Assembly (NCBI RefSeq): GCF_009664855.1
Contig: NZ_CP045928.1
Span: 372,001-436,000 of the forward strand
Reading direction: 5' to 3'
Source: Flavobacterium sp. SLB02
GTDB lineage: Bacteria > Bacteroidota > Bacteroidia > Flavobacteriales > Flavobacteriaceae
DNA: 64,000 bases
Shown here piece by piece: positions 33,998-42,754 of the stretch; within the stretch, counting starts at the first letter, position 1, and each line of letters starts with the position of its first letter. A model generated the notes under the pieces. The model worked only from the letters and a program-made list of their open reading frames with translations, made no database searches and was not told the DNA's origin. Both the position numbers and the translations under genes were made by a program.

Positions 33998-34297
33998 ATG
34001 GCAACTAAAAAAATAGAATTTGTAGCGTCACCAACAGGAAAATTCCTGTTGGCCTACAATGCAGGTGAAACGGCAACTTTAGACGAAAAGCAAGCTGATG
34101 AATTGATTGAGGCTGGCTACGCTAAAGAAGTGAAGAAAAAAACTACTGATTCAGCAGCCGACAAAGCAGCAGCCGACAAAGCAGCAGCCGACAAAGCAGC
34201 AGCCGACAAAGCAGCAGCCGACAAAGCAGCAGCCGACAAAGCAGCAGCCGACAAAGCAGCAGCCGACAAAGCAGCAGCCGACAAAGCAGCAAATTAA
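33998..34297 (+). CDS. Head-operon protein with (AAADK)n repeat tail
   Basis: 99 residues in two parts: a folded-looking N-terminus (residues 1-50, FVASPTGKFLLAYNAGETAT, DELIEAGYA) and a C-terminal array of nine pentapeptides (SAADK then AAADK eight times). The tail should form a highly charged Ala-rich helix. Genes here often code for capsid decoration or head-completion proteins. The array is perfect at DNA level, so its length can change by slippage. Confidence 0.75.
   Translation: MATKKIEFVASPTGKFLLAYNAGETATLDEKQADELIEAGYAKEVKKKTTDSAADKAAADKAAADKAAADKAAADKAAADKAAADKAAADKAAADKAAN
34151..34285 (+). repeat. 15-bp tandem repeat, nine units
   Basis: GCAGCAGCCGACAAA repeated nine times head to tail, in frame; only the first base of the first unit differs (T). 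Much more GC-rich than the surrounding phage DNA. Likely length-variable. Confidence 0.95.
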
Positions 34298-34319
34298 ATA
34301 AACCTCTAATTTTTGGAAA

Positions 34320-34880
34320 ATGGTAACCGATAAATATTTTGATAATCAGGAAAAAACGGAGTGTGTTACACTTGAATTAGCAAAACAACATCTAAAGTTA
34401 GATGTTGATAATACTGATGAAGATGAATTGATTCAAAATTATATTGATGCAGCTACTGTTGATCGTGAAAATTTTATAAATCGTTCAATTAATACAAGAG
34501 ATTTTATAATGGAGGTTTCGCAATTTGAAACAACTGTTTTTTCTGTTAATTATGATAATGATGAAGTTACTGAAGTGAAATACTATAGTCCAGGAGGAAC
34601 GGACTTGCTTGCGCTTGATGCTGATAAGTATAAAGTTCGTCCTGGTACAATAGTCGGGACTAAATCTATAAAATTTGGAGATTCACCAATTACTGAAAAA
34701 AGGAATGATGCTGTGATTATAACGGTTAAACAAGGTTGGGTTGCTGACGAAGTTCCGGTTCCTATTAAGCAGTCTATTTTGCTTTTAGTTTCTGATATGT
34801 ATGAGCGTAGAGAAGATCGTGGAGAAATAGGTTATAATCGTTCTGCTGATTCATTGTGTAGACCTTATCGTAAATATTAA
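34320..34880 (+). CDS. Head-tail connector, gp6-like
   Basis: 186 residues with the gp6/gp15-type adaptor pattern: LELAKQHLKLDVDNTDEDEL, IQNYIDAATVDRENFINRS at the N-terminus and VPVPIKQSILLLVSDMYERR near the end. This protein binds beneath the portal ring. Followed 3 bp later by the head-closure gene. Confidence 0.88.
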   Translation: MVTDKYFDNQEKTECVTLELAKQHLKLDVDNTDEDELIQNYIDAATVDRENFINRSINTRDFIMEVSQFETTVFSVNYDNDEVTEVKYYSPGGTDLLALDADKYKVRPGTIVGTKSIKFGDSPITEKRNDAVIITVKQGWVADEVPVPIKQSILLLVSDMYERREDRGEIGYNRSADSLCRPYRKY

Positions 34881-34883
34881 GTT

Positions 34884-35216
34884 ATGGCAACTAATCCTTT
34901 CATAGGTCAATTGAATCGATTGATTGTCTTGGTTGAGAAGTCGACAGAGCAATCAGCGTCAGGTGCTGAAACTATAAATGAGATTCAGGTTGCTAAACCT
35001 TGGGCTTTTATGGAAGATATTTCAGGATCTGAAGAAACAGACGGTAAGATTAAGCATTTGGTTAATCGTACTTATAAAATAAGATATGATAAAAATGTAA
35101 AAACTAAGTCTAATAATTTGATTTTAATTGATGATTCTGTTAAGTATGAAGTATTGCATGTAATCGAAATTGGTCGAAAAAAGCATTTAGAAATCAGAGT
35201 TAAAAATTATGAGTAG
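34884..35216 (+). CDS. Head-closure protein (head-tail adaptor)
   Basis: 110 residues, beta-barrel pattern of the SPP1 gp16 / HK97 gp7-like stopper family: GQLNRLIVLVEKSTE at the N-terminus, PWAFMEDISGSEE, YKIRYDKNV and a closing EVLHVIEIGRKKHLEIRV. Acts as a DNA stopper below the connector. Overlaps the next gene by 8 bp. Confidence 0.8.
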   Translation: MATNPFIGQLNRLIVLVEKSTEQSASGAETINEIQVAKPWAFMEDISGSEETDGKIKHLVNRTYKIRYDKNVKTKSNNLILIDDSVKYEVLHVIEIGRKKHLEIRVKNYE

Positions 35217-35718
35217 TCCATTAATGGAGGTAACTGGTTTTAGTGAATTACAAGCTAAAATAAGACAGTTGGCAGATGATAAAGATAAGCGAAGGGAAGC
35301 TTTAATTATTGTCAGGCAAATTGCAAATGCTACATTACAAGCGGCTAGAGGTTTTGTTCCGGTTTCTTCAAAAAAACATAAAGCTCGCGGTAAATTGATT
35401 GAGCCTGGTAATTTAAAAAAGTCTTTAGGGAATATTACAGGAAAACAAAACGATCCTACAATTTATGTCGGAGCGCGCGCAAAAGGATCTTTTAATGGTT
35501 GGTATGCTCATTTTGTAGAGAGAGGAACAAATAAGTATAAAAAAGGCTATAAGAGAAAACGTAAAAAAGGGGCTAATGAGCATGCTAGTATTGGTAAAAC
35601 AAAAGCTACTCCTTTTATGGCTAAAGCCTACGCTGCAACTGCTGGTCAGGCAACAGCCGAGTCAGAACGAAAATTTGCAGCTTTTATTCAACGTCGAATC
35701 GATAAATTAAGTGTTTAA
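35209..35718 (+). CDS. HK97 gp10-family tail-completion protein
   Basis: 169 residues. The family region reads FSELQAKIRQLADDKDKRRE, VRQIANATLQAARGFVPVSS, WYAHFVERGTNKYKKG, ATPFMAKAYAATAG. These proteins join head and tail. Stop and next start overlap by one base. Confidence 0.85.
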   Translation: MSSPLMEVTGFSELQAKIRQLADDKDKRREALIIVRQIANATLQAARGFVPVSSKKHKARGKLIEPGNLKKSLGNITGKQNDPTIYVGARAKGSFNGWYAHFVERGTNKYKKGYKRKRKKGANEHASIGKTKATPFMAKAYAATAGQATAESERKFAAFIQRRIDKLSV

Positions 35719-36086
35719 TGTTTAGTAACATATCAAAGGAAATATATAGTTTTTTTTCTTCTATGCCTGAATTTACTGCGGTAATGAAGCGTATGGATGG
35801 AGTTAAGGAAAAAATTTTTTTGTTTCCTATTGTAGCGATGGAGGGTAATTCTTTACCGCTTACAACTTATTACCTGGATGATAGAACGTATGAAACTAAA
35901 GATCGTACCCAATTGCAAATAAGCGTTATGTTTTGGTTTGATCAAAATAGTTATGATAGCTGTTGTGAGTTTGCAGATATTATGATTGAAAAAATAGATG
36001 GAATATATGATTTCGTATCATCTAGAATAGAATACAATGAGGAAAGTTTTACTTACTCAGCAATCGTGAATTTTAAATTATTATAA
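35718..36086 (+). CDS. Tail terminator-like protein
   Basis: 122 residues, alpha/beta (ISVMFWFDQNSYDSCCEFAD, IMIEKIDG). Position after gp10-like and before the tail tube gene matches tail-terminator proteins that cap the tube in siphoviruses. Sequence evidence alone is weak; call rests mainly on gene order and size. Confidence 0.65.
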   Translation: MFSNISKEIYSFFSSMPEFTAVMKRMDGVKEKIFLFPIVAMEGNSLPLTTYYLDDRTYETKDRTQLQISVMFWFDQNSYDSCCEFADIMIEKIDGIYDFVSSRIEYNEESFTYSAIVNFKLL

Positions 36087-36100
36087 AAAAACAAAAGAAA

Positions 36101-36520
36101 ATGGCAAGCGAAATTTACAACGGAAAATTATTGCGATTCAAATTTAATGAGAAAAAACTTTTACATGCTACATCTTGTAAATTAGACTTCTCTACTAAAT
36201 TAGAAGAAATCGCTACTAAAGATACTGATGGTACGGTATCGATTCCTTCTAATTATACCTGGAGTGGTAGTACTGAAGCGTTATTGGCTAATTTGCCAAC
36301 TGGAGATCTTACTCATGTTACATTTGATGACATTCTGAAATTAAAGTTAGCTGGTACTCAAATTGATGTTGAGTTTACAACTGATGCAACTGGCGATATC
36401 GTATATACTGGAAAGGCATATATTGAGAACGCAAGTATTACAGCTGATGTTGGTTCATCTGCGAAGGTTTCTATTTCTATCAAAGGAAATGGTAATCTGA
36501 ATCAAGATACTGTATCGTAA
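36101..36520 (+). CDS. Major tail tube protein
   Basis: 139 residues resembling TP901-1-type major tail proteins: GKLLRFKFNEKKLLHATSCK, LEEIATKDTDGTVSIPSNYT, VYTGKAYIENASITADVGSS. Tube proteins share this beta-rich pattern. Single copy. The tail-chaperone gene begins on its last base. Confidence 0.85.
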   Translation: MASEIYNGKLLRFKFNEKKLLHATSCKLDFSTKLEEIATKDTDGTVSIPSNYTWSGSTEALLANLPTGDLTHVTFDDILKLKLAGTQIDVEFTTDATGDIVYTGKAYIENASITADVGSSAKVSISIKGNGNLNQDTVS

Positions 36521-36876
36521 TGAGTGATATTGTAGTAAAAATAAATGGAGAACCTCATAAAATGAGTTTCTCTTTAAAAGTCTTTCGTACGTTAGGTAAG
36601 GTTTGGAATTTAGAAACTTTGCCTGAAGTCATGCAGAAAGTTGCATTGATTGAGCAGATCGAATCCGGTAAACTTGAAATTTACGATGTTTTATTTGAGG
36701 TTTTATTTCATTCTATTGATTCTCATCCTGACAATTCGGTAAAGATTAGTATAGAAGATATTGAAAATTTGTCTGTTGATGAATTGGTTGCGATGGCGGA
36801 TTCAATGGCTAAAGGTATTTCTGAAGCGTTTTTTCAGCCAGCTAATGAAAAAAAGCCGAAGGCTCTGAAAAAATAA
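36520..36876 (+). CDS. Tail assembly chaperone, short form (gpG-like)
   Basis: 118 residues, acidic. Lies between the tail tube and tape-measure genes where lambda-type gpG is found, and shows the expected frameshift signal near its 3' end. Residues 20-60 (FRTLGKVWNLETLPEVM, IEQIESGKLEIYDVLFE) fit tail chaperones of this group. The protein ends at a TAA placed in the loop of the frameshift hairpin. Confidence 0.85.
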   Translation: MSDIVVKINGEPHKMSFSLKVFRTLGKVWNLETLPEVMQKVALIEQIESGKLEIYDVLFEVLFHSIDSHPDNSVKISIEDIENLSVDELVAMADSMAKGISEAFFQPANEKKPKALKK

Positions 36877-36887
36877 ATTCGGAGCCT
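36849..36887 (+). promoter_or_regulatory. -1 programmed ribosomal frameshift signal
   Basis: Slippery heptamer A-AAA-AAG at 36849-36855 in the reading frame of the short chaperone, then a 4-nt spacer and a hairpin with a 10-bp stem AGGCTCTGAA / TTCGGAGCCT (36860-36869 and 36878-36887; one G-U pair) and 8-nt loop that contains the stop codon. A -1 shift enters the downstream frame, which is open to 37244. Confidence 0.9.
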
Positions 36888-37244
36888 GAAACTTGGGATC
36901 AGTTGGAAGAATTAGCGCTAGGTCAACTGCATTTAACTGTTCATTATTTTTATAGTCTGACTTATCGTCAATTTGAAAATACAGTTAACGGTTTTCGAAA
37001 ATATGAAGATGCTAAAAGTAAGGAGCAATGGGGTATGACTCGAAAAGTTATGTATGCTGCAATGGCTCCGTATGCAAAAGAGGGTTTTAAGGAAATTGAT
37101 GTTATAGAGTTCCCGTGGGAAGAAAACATTCGTAAAAATATTTCTGATGAAGAACACGCTCAAATGCTTAAAATTGAAAAAATTAGTAAAGAGTTTTTCG
37201 ATCGTTATGATTTAAAAAAATCAAAATTGAAAGCTCAAGCTTAA
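36855..37244 (+). CDS. Tail assembly chaperone, frameshift extension (gpT-like part of gpGT)
   Basis: Frame reached by -1 shift from the short chaperone; it has no ATG near its beginning (the first possible start is a TTG at 36903) and is open from the slippery site on, continuing AEGSEKINSEPETWDQ and then LEELALGQLHLTVHYFYSLT. The fusion product would have about 241 residues. The T domain binds the tape measure in lambda. Conserved aromatic and basic residues (YRQFENTVNGFRKYED) support a coding frame. Confidence 0.85.
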   Translation, partial: AEGSEKINSEPETWDQLEELALGQLHLTVHYFYSLTYRQFENTVNGFRKYEDAKSKEQWGMTRKVMYAAMAPYAKEGFKEIDVIEFPWEENIRKNISDEEHAQMLKIEKISKEFFDRYDLKKSKLKAQA

Positions 37245-37278
37245 ATTGGTTGTTAATTATATTTATTTGTTTTTGGTA

Positions 37279-37311
37279 AAAGGTCTTGAATTGCTTCAAG
37301 GCCTTTTTTTT
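37279..37311 (+). terminator. Terminator after the tail chaperone
   Basis: 12-bp stem AAAGGTCTTGAA / TTCAAGGCCTTT (one G-U pair), 4-nt loop TTGC, then eight T. It lies inside the late gene cluster, so the tape-measure gene must have its own promoter or depend on read-through. Confidence 0.8.
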
Positions 37312-37334
37312 GTTACCAATGATAACAATTAACG
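37310..37334 (+). promoter_or_regulatory. Symmetric motif before the tape-measure gene, copy 2
   Basis: TTGTTA, 7 bases (CCAATGA), TAACAA, then TTAACG: 22 of 25 bases identical to 30691-30715. It follows the terminator at once and lies 39 bp before the chosen tape-measure start; copy 1 is 40 bp before portal. Same spacing at two operon fronts suggests a late-promoter control site. Confidence 0.55.
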
Positions 37335-37373
37335 GTTTTGTCAGGTGGTATTTTTACTGAAAAATATACCTCA

Positions 37374-40004
37374 ATGGCTGGTTTAGCAACTATCAATGTA
37401 AAGTTTACCGTTAATCTTTCTCAGTTCTCTACTGGGATGCAAAATGCGTTACGTTCTATTGACAAGTTCGGGCAGCAAATGCAAAAAGTGGGTCGAGGTA
37501 TGACTACTTATTTAACTGCTCCAATTTTAGCTGCTGCTGGTGCTTCGGTAAAATTAGCGACTGATTATGAAGAAAGCGTTAATAAAGTGGAGGTTGCTTT
37601 TGGTACGGCTTCAGAAACTGTTAAGAAATTTGGTAAAACAACATTAGAAACCTATGGTATTGCTGAAGGTACGGCTTTAGATATGGCGGCTGCCTATGGT
37701 GACATGGGGACTTCTATGGGGTTGACAACTGCGCAGGCTGGTAAAATGTCGACTGAATTAGTTGGTTTAGCTGGTGATATAGCCTCGTTTAAAAACATAG
37801 GTATTGATCAGGCTAACACAGCTTTAACGTCGATTTATACGGGTGAAACGGAGTCTTTAAAGAAATTAGGAATCGTTATGACTGAGCAAAATTTACAACA
37901 GTTTGCTTTGTCTAAAGGTATTCGAACCTCTGTAAAAGATATGGATCAGGCTTCTAAGGTTAATCTTAGATATGCTTATGTGATGAGTGTTACTACAAAT
38001 GCTCAGGGTGATTTTGCTAGAACCGGAGGAGGAGCGGCAAATCAGTCACGTATTTTTATGGAATCGCTTAAGCAGCTTGGTCAGCAATTTGGGGCAGTTC
38101 TTTTACCGTATTTTACGCGAATGATCACTTCTATCAATGGAATGGTTAAGGGGTTAATGGGGCTTTCTGATGGTACAAAGACAACTATTATAGTTGTTGC
38201 TGGATTGGTTGCAGCAGCGGGGCCTTTGTTGATTGTTATTGGGGCTATTGCTTCGGGAATACCTCCTTTAGTTGCTGGTTTTGCAGTTTTAAGAACTGCT
38301 TATACCGCCATGTCTGCGGCTATGATAGCGAATCCGATAACTTCTTGGGTTTTAGTGGCTACGGCAGCTGCAACGGCAATTATTTTATTAAGTAGAAATA
38401 CTAAAGCAGCTGCCACTTCTCAGGAGGTTTTAAACGAAGCTGTTAAAAAAGGTAATGAAAACGCAGCAACTGAGGTTGGTGCTTTAGATAAGTTATATGC
38501 AGTCGCTACAAATGTAAAATCATCTACGCAAGAGCGTAAAAAAGCTATTGATGATTTACGTGCTTTATATCCGGCATATTTTGGTAATCTGAAAGATGAA
38601 ATTATTCTAAACGGAAAAGCTGAAGTTTCATATAATAATTTAAGAGAAGCTATTTTTAATAAAAGTCGTGCGACTGCTATTGACAATGAGTTGCAGAAAC
38701 GTGCAAATGATCGTGTTGAGAAAGAAATTGAATTACGTAATAAAATTGCGGCTACAGAAGCAGAAATTTCGAGAATTAGAAAAGGTGCTAATGTGATTGT
38801 TTTGCAGGAAGCGAGCGCTTCTGAAAAAACTGCAGCTGTTACAATTACTAAATCTGAATTAATTCAAAGGCAAACAGAGTTGTTAAGGATTCAGAATGCA
38901 GATCTAAAAAAGTTTAATCAGAATAATTTGAAATCTGATGAAATTTTATTTGCTGCAAAAGAGGAATATCTTAAAAAAACGGGCAAGCTTGAAGAAAATG
39001 AAAAACTAAAGTTACAAGATATAAAAGTTGGTACAGATGCTATTAAAGATAGTATTGATGAATTAACGCCTGGTACAATTGCGTATTACGAAAGCCTGAT
39101 CAAGTTACAACAGGAAGATCAAAAGAATAATGCTTTAAGTAATGCGGAATGGTTGAAAAAACAAACTCTAATTGATGCTTATCAAAAGAAAATTGATGAA
39201 ATTTCTAAAAAGCAACAAATTAAGTTACCTAAGCCGCCTATTGCTGATGATTTTAATGTGGAAGGATCTATTAATGTTCCTGCTATTTCATTAGAAAATT
39301 TAAAAGATCAGTTAGCCTACTTTCAAAAATTACGAGAGCAATATTCGTCGACTTCGGCAGAATACGAAGCTTTTGCTAATATGATAAATACTGTTCAATT
39401 AAAAATTCAAAATATTGAAGGTATTGACGAAGCGAAAGAAAAAGTTGACAAGCTTACAGAGAGTCAGAAACGAATGAATGAAATAGCAACATTAACAAGT
39501 CAATCTGTTAGTGATGCTTTTTCGGGTATGGCAAACAATCTTGTTGAGGCTTTAGGTTTAGCGCAAACTGGTTTTGGTGGCTTTATCGCTGGAATGATTC
39601 AAACGATAACAAAGTTAATTGCAATGATGCTGGCTTCGGCTATCTCACAATCTATTGCTGGTGCAACTGCGAGTGGTACTGCAACTGGACCAGCTGCAAT
39701 ATTTACTACGCCTGCCTTTATAGCTACCGCAGTCGGTGGTGTTTTAGCTGCATTCGCTGCAATACCAAAGTTTGAAACTGGTGGTATTGTTGGTGGAACA
39801 TCTTTTTTTGGTGATAAAATTCTAGCGCGTGTAAATAGTGGTGAAATGATTTTTAATACTGATCAGCAACGTCGTTTGTCAGGAATGCTTTCTGCCGCTG
39901 GTTCTGCTGTAAACGTTGTGTTAGGTGGAGGTTTTGTTATAGATGGAAATAAATTGAGGTTAGTTCTTGATAGAACTGATTCGCTTAATTCAAGAATAGG
40001 ATAA
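37374..40004 (+). CDS. Tail tape-measure protein
   Basis: About 876 residues setting tail length. N-terminus VKFTVNLSQFSTGMQNALRS and MQKVGRGMTTYLTAPILAAA are standard tape-measure features; hydrophobic segments near residues 275-330 (TTIIVVAGLVAAAGPLLIVI) and 720-800, with long coiled coils between. ATG at 37374 (MAGLATINVK) is preferred over an upstream TTG at 37338, because the homologous start is close to the VKF motif. Following gene overlaps by one base. Confidence 0.92.
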   Translation: MAGLATINVKFTVNLSQFSTGMQNALRSIDKFGQQMQKVGRGMTTYLTAPILAAAGASVKLATDYEESVNKVEVAFGTASETVKKFGKTTLETYGIAEGTALDMAAAYGDMGTSMGLTTAQAGKMSTELVGLAGDIASFKNIGIDQANTALTSIYTGETESLKKLGIVMTEQNLQQFALSKGIRTSVKDMDQASKVNLRYAYVMSVTTNAQGDFARTGGGAANQSRIFMESLKQLGQQFGAVLLPYFTRMITSINGMVKGLMGLSDGTKTTIIVVAGLVAAAGPLLIVIGAIASGIPPLVAGFAVLRTAYTAMSAAMIANPITSWVLVATAAATAIILLSRNTKAAATSQEVLNEAVKKGNENAATEVGALDKLYAVATNVKSSTQERKKAIDDLRALYPAYFGNLKDEIILNGKAEVSYNNLREAIFNKSRATAIDNELQKRANDRVEKEIELRNKIAATEAEISRIRKGANVIVLQEASASEKTAAVTITKSELIQRQTELLRIQNADLKKFNQNNLKSDEILFAAKEEYLKKTGKLEENEKLKLQDIKVGTDAIKDSIDELTPGTIAYYESLIKLQQEDQKNNALSNAEWLKKQTLIDAYQKKIDEISKKQQIKLPKPPIADDFNVEGSINVPAISLENLKDQLAYFQKLREQYSSTSAEYEAFANMINTVQLKIQNIEGIDEAKEKVDKLTESQKRMNEIATLTSQSVSDAFSGMANNLVEALGLAQTGFGGFIAGMIQTITKLIAMMLASAISQSIAGATASGTATGPAAIFTTPAFIATAVGGVLAAFAAIPKFETGGIVGGTSFFGDKILARVNSGEMIFNTDQQRRLSGMLSAAGSAVNVVLGGGFVIDGNKLRLVLDRTDSLNSRIG

Positions 40005-42751
40005 TGAGTTATTATATCGACATAATCGACCAGGAGCTTGAAGAAAATTCATTTATAATTGAAGTTGCATCAAGATCGGGAATAACTCTATTGTGGAATG
40101 GTGGTGATAAAAAAGATGATGTTTCGGTTGTGGGTTCTAGTCTTGAATTTGATATAGGTCACAAAGAAAAAATTGATGCTAAATTTATAAAGTTTTTTAC
40201 TGGGAATGAAATTCGTTTTAAAGCTGAATTACGTAATCAAAGTGATGATCTACTGATATGGAGTGGTTTTTTGGTACCTGATACTTATTCCGAACCGTAT
40301 AAAAATGGGGTTACGTTTGTTAGAATTGCTGCTACTTGTGGCTTAGGTCGATTAAAAGGTAAATACTTACCTGAAGATTATTATCGTGACGAAAAAAGCG
40401 TAATTGATATACTATGTAAAATTTTAAGTTTAACAAGCTTAGGGCTAAACGTTTGCTTTAATCCGGCTATAGAAAATTCTGTACAAAGGGATTGGAATTT
40501 AATTTATTTAGATACTTTATCATTTTTTACAGATGATAAAAAAGTTAAAAAGAAAGATGCTTATTCTATTTTAGAAAAGATACTTCAGGATACTTTGTGT
40601 GTTTGTTATCAGGCTGATAATCGTTGGAATATTGAGGGATTGAATAAAAGACATGTTCGTTCTTATAATGCTAAATTATATAGTGCTAACGGTGAGTTGT
40701 TGGGTAATGTTGAAGGGGCGAAATTACTTAAAAGAATTACGCCTTTAGTAACTCCAACAGTTACTATGGTACCGCCTTATAATCTTATAGAAGTATCGCA
40801 CAAAAGAAGTCCTCAGTCTTTTCCTAAGACTATTGATAAAGAAAGTAATGATGGTTGGTCTGTTATGGCTGGTGTTGTTGGTGAGATTTATTCAACGGAT
40901 TGGAATGGTAATGGTGGTTTTTATTGTGTGGCTGTTTTTCCTGATTATGTTAACGCGATATTAAAGGAATATTATATGCCAGGATTAGGAGGTATTCCAG
41001 TTGTAACACCTTTTGATGAAGCTGCGTTTGTGAATTTAACAAGTAAAATTTATTTGTATAAATATCAAAAAGTGACTATTACGGCAACGTTTACAATAAT
41101 AAAATTTGATGCGCAAATGACGGGTATTTTGCCTGATGCTTATGTTAATCCATTGTTGTATCAATTTTTATTAAATGATGTTGTTGTGTTTTCAAATAGA
41201 AAGGAAAGTATTCCTGAAGTTGAAAATTTGATTTTTGATGATGGTAAAGCTGAATTAGTTTTTGATTGGATTGTTCCTTTTGATGGGTTGTTGGATTTAA
41301 AAATATGGCGTCCGGCAGGACCAATTTACCATACCAATATTAAAGGTTTTGAGATAACAAAACTATCAATTGTTCCTGTGAGTTTTGAAGAAACGCTCAT
41401 TGTGACCGATGTGATATCTGATGAATTTACAATTGATAAAGAAATTGAATTAGAATATTCAGATGATGATTCTGCGTTTAGTAACTCTTTTAGACTGGCA
41501 AAATTACGCGAAGCTACTATAAGTTACAATACAATATTGATTCCTATTAGCTATGCTTTTTCGCAATCAGGAAGCTTTTATTCAGTAGTGAGTTTAAAAG
41601 GTGCAAATCTGATAAAAGACAATCTAAATACGGTGACTTATAATGATTCGTTACTTCATAATCTTGAAGTGATTTACAATTACAATGCGTCAGAGCAAAT
41701 GGTTGTTAAAACTGAATTTGCAATTACTTCGGGAAATTTTTCGGTTAACGTGTATAAAGATGATGAAGTTTTAGGTAGTAGGAATGCTTGGTTAAAGTGG
41801 ACTGATTCGGTTTATAAAATTGAAACTGATAGGTATCAAAAAACAATTTGCAATGTTATTAGAAGAATGTTTAATGAAGCTTCTGAAAAGTTAGATGTTG
41901 TGGCTCTGAATGCTGTAAAGTTCAATGATTTGATTTTGTTTCATTATGTAAATGATAAACAGTTTGTTCCGGTTAATTGTTCATGGAATTTAGATGAAAA
42001 TAAAACTACTCTCACATTAGCGAGATCTATTTATCGTGACTCAGGAGATTCCGGCTCTAATCCTGAAAATATTCCTCCAATTGTTAATGCTGGTGTTGAT
42101 ATTATTTTAGAAAATGATCAGACAGCAGTTTCGTTGGTTGCTGTTGCTTATGATGTTGATGGTTTTATTGTTAAGCAGCAATGGACTAAAGTAATAGGTG
42201 GTTTTGGTGATATTATTTCTACTCCAACTCAGTTAGAAACTACAATAGAAAATTTGACTGAAGATGAATATCAGTATAAGATTGAGGTAACTGATAATGA
42301 TGGTGCAACGGCTTTTGATACTATAAATATTATCAGGATGAAAAGTTATACTGCTTCTTTGGAGTTGATTTTTATAGAGGCTTCTGATTATCTGTTGGCT
42401 AAATATAAATTTAAAATGGATCCTAATATTCCTTCGGATTTTAATTTATTATTAAAAGGCCGCGCTTATATGTTTGCTTATAACACCGGAAATACACAAT
42501 TCAGAATCATTAAAAATGGAGTAACAATATATGAGCATTATGGTAATTATGCTTCTTATGATGATTTGCCATTTTCCATTGGTTATATATCAACTGATGA
42601 GATAATTTTTGAGATTTTGCAAACAGGTGGTTTTCCTGTTATTAATATTGGTAGTTCGTGGATTGATTTAAATGTAATAGAATTTATAACTGGTGCAGGA
42701 AATGTTTTAGGTGTACCGTATAGATATCAACCTGCAAGAGGTGGTGTATAG
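40004..42751 (+). CDS. Tail hub / distal tail protein with PKD domain
   Basis: 915 residues, next after the tape measure, so a tail-tip hub. The N-terminus (YYIDIIDQELEENSFIIEVA, DIGHKEKIDAKFIKFFTGNE, WSGFLVPDTY) has the beta-rich pattern of distal tail proteins. Residues about 685-775 form a PKD/Ig-like domain (PPIVNAGVDIILENDQTAVS, YDVDGFIVKQQWTK, YQYKIEVTDNDGATAFD). The last 130 residues resemble a jelly-roll. Probable adhesion role for the added domains; specific receptor unknown. Confidence 0.78.
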   Translation: MSYYIDIIDQELEENSFIIEVASRSGITLLWNGGDKKDDVSVVGSSLEFDIGHKEKIDAKFIKFFTGNEIRFKAELRNQSDDLLIWSGFLVPDTYSEPYKNGVTFVRIAATCGLGRLKGKYLPEDYYRDEKSVIDILCKILSLTSLGLNVCFNPAIENSVQRDWNLIYLDTLSFFTDDKKVKKKDAYSILEKILQDTLCVCYQADNRWNIEGLNKRHVRSYNAKLYSANGELLGNVEGAKLLKRITPLVTPTVTMVPPYNLIEVSHKRSPQSFPKTIDKESNDGWSVMAGVVGEIYSTDWNGNGGFYCVAVFPDYVNAILKEYYMPGLGGIPVVTPFDEAAFVNLTSKIYLYKYQKVTITATFTIIKFDAQMTGILPDAYVNPLLYQFLLNDVVVFSNRKESIPEVENLIFDDGKAELVFDWIVPFDGLLDLKIWRPAGPIYHTNIKGFEITKLSIVPVSFEETLIVTDVISDEFTIDKEIELEYSDDDSAFSNSFRLAKLREATISYNTILIPISYAFSQSGSFYSVVSLKGANLIKDNLNTVTYNDSLLHNLEVIYNYNASEQMVVKTEFAITSGNFSVNVYKDDEVLGSRNAWLKWTDSVYKIETDRYQKTICNVIRRMFNEASEKLDVVALNAVKFNDLILFHYVNDKQFVPVNCSWNLDENKTTLTLARSIYRDSGDSGSNPENIPPIVNAGVDIILENDQTAVSLVAVAYDVDGFIVKQQWTKVIGGFGDIISTPTQLETTIENLTEDEYQYKIEVTDNDGATAFDTINIIRMKSYTASLELIFIEASDYLLAKYKFKMDPNIPSDFNLLLKGRAYMFAYNTGNTQFRIIKNGVTIYEHYGNYASYDDLPFSIGYISTDEIIFEILQTGGFPVINIGSSWIDLNVIEFITGAGNVLGVPYRYQPARGGV

Positions 42752-42754
42752 CTT

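Noticed and set aside
34151..34285. CRISPR-like array
   Set aside because: The 15-bp units are contiguous without spacers and encode in-frame AAADK; no cas genes are near.
37338..37373. TTG start for the tape measure
   Set aside because: It lies only 4 bp after the symmetric motif, and an ATG 36 bp on precedes the conserved tape-measure N-terminus.
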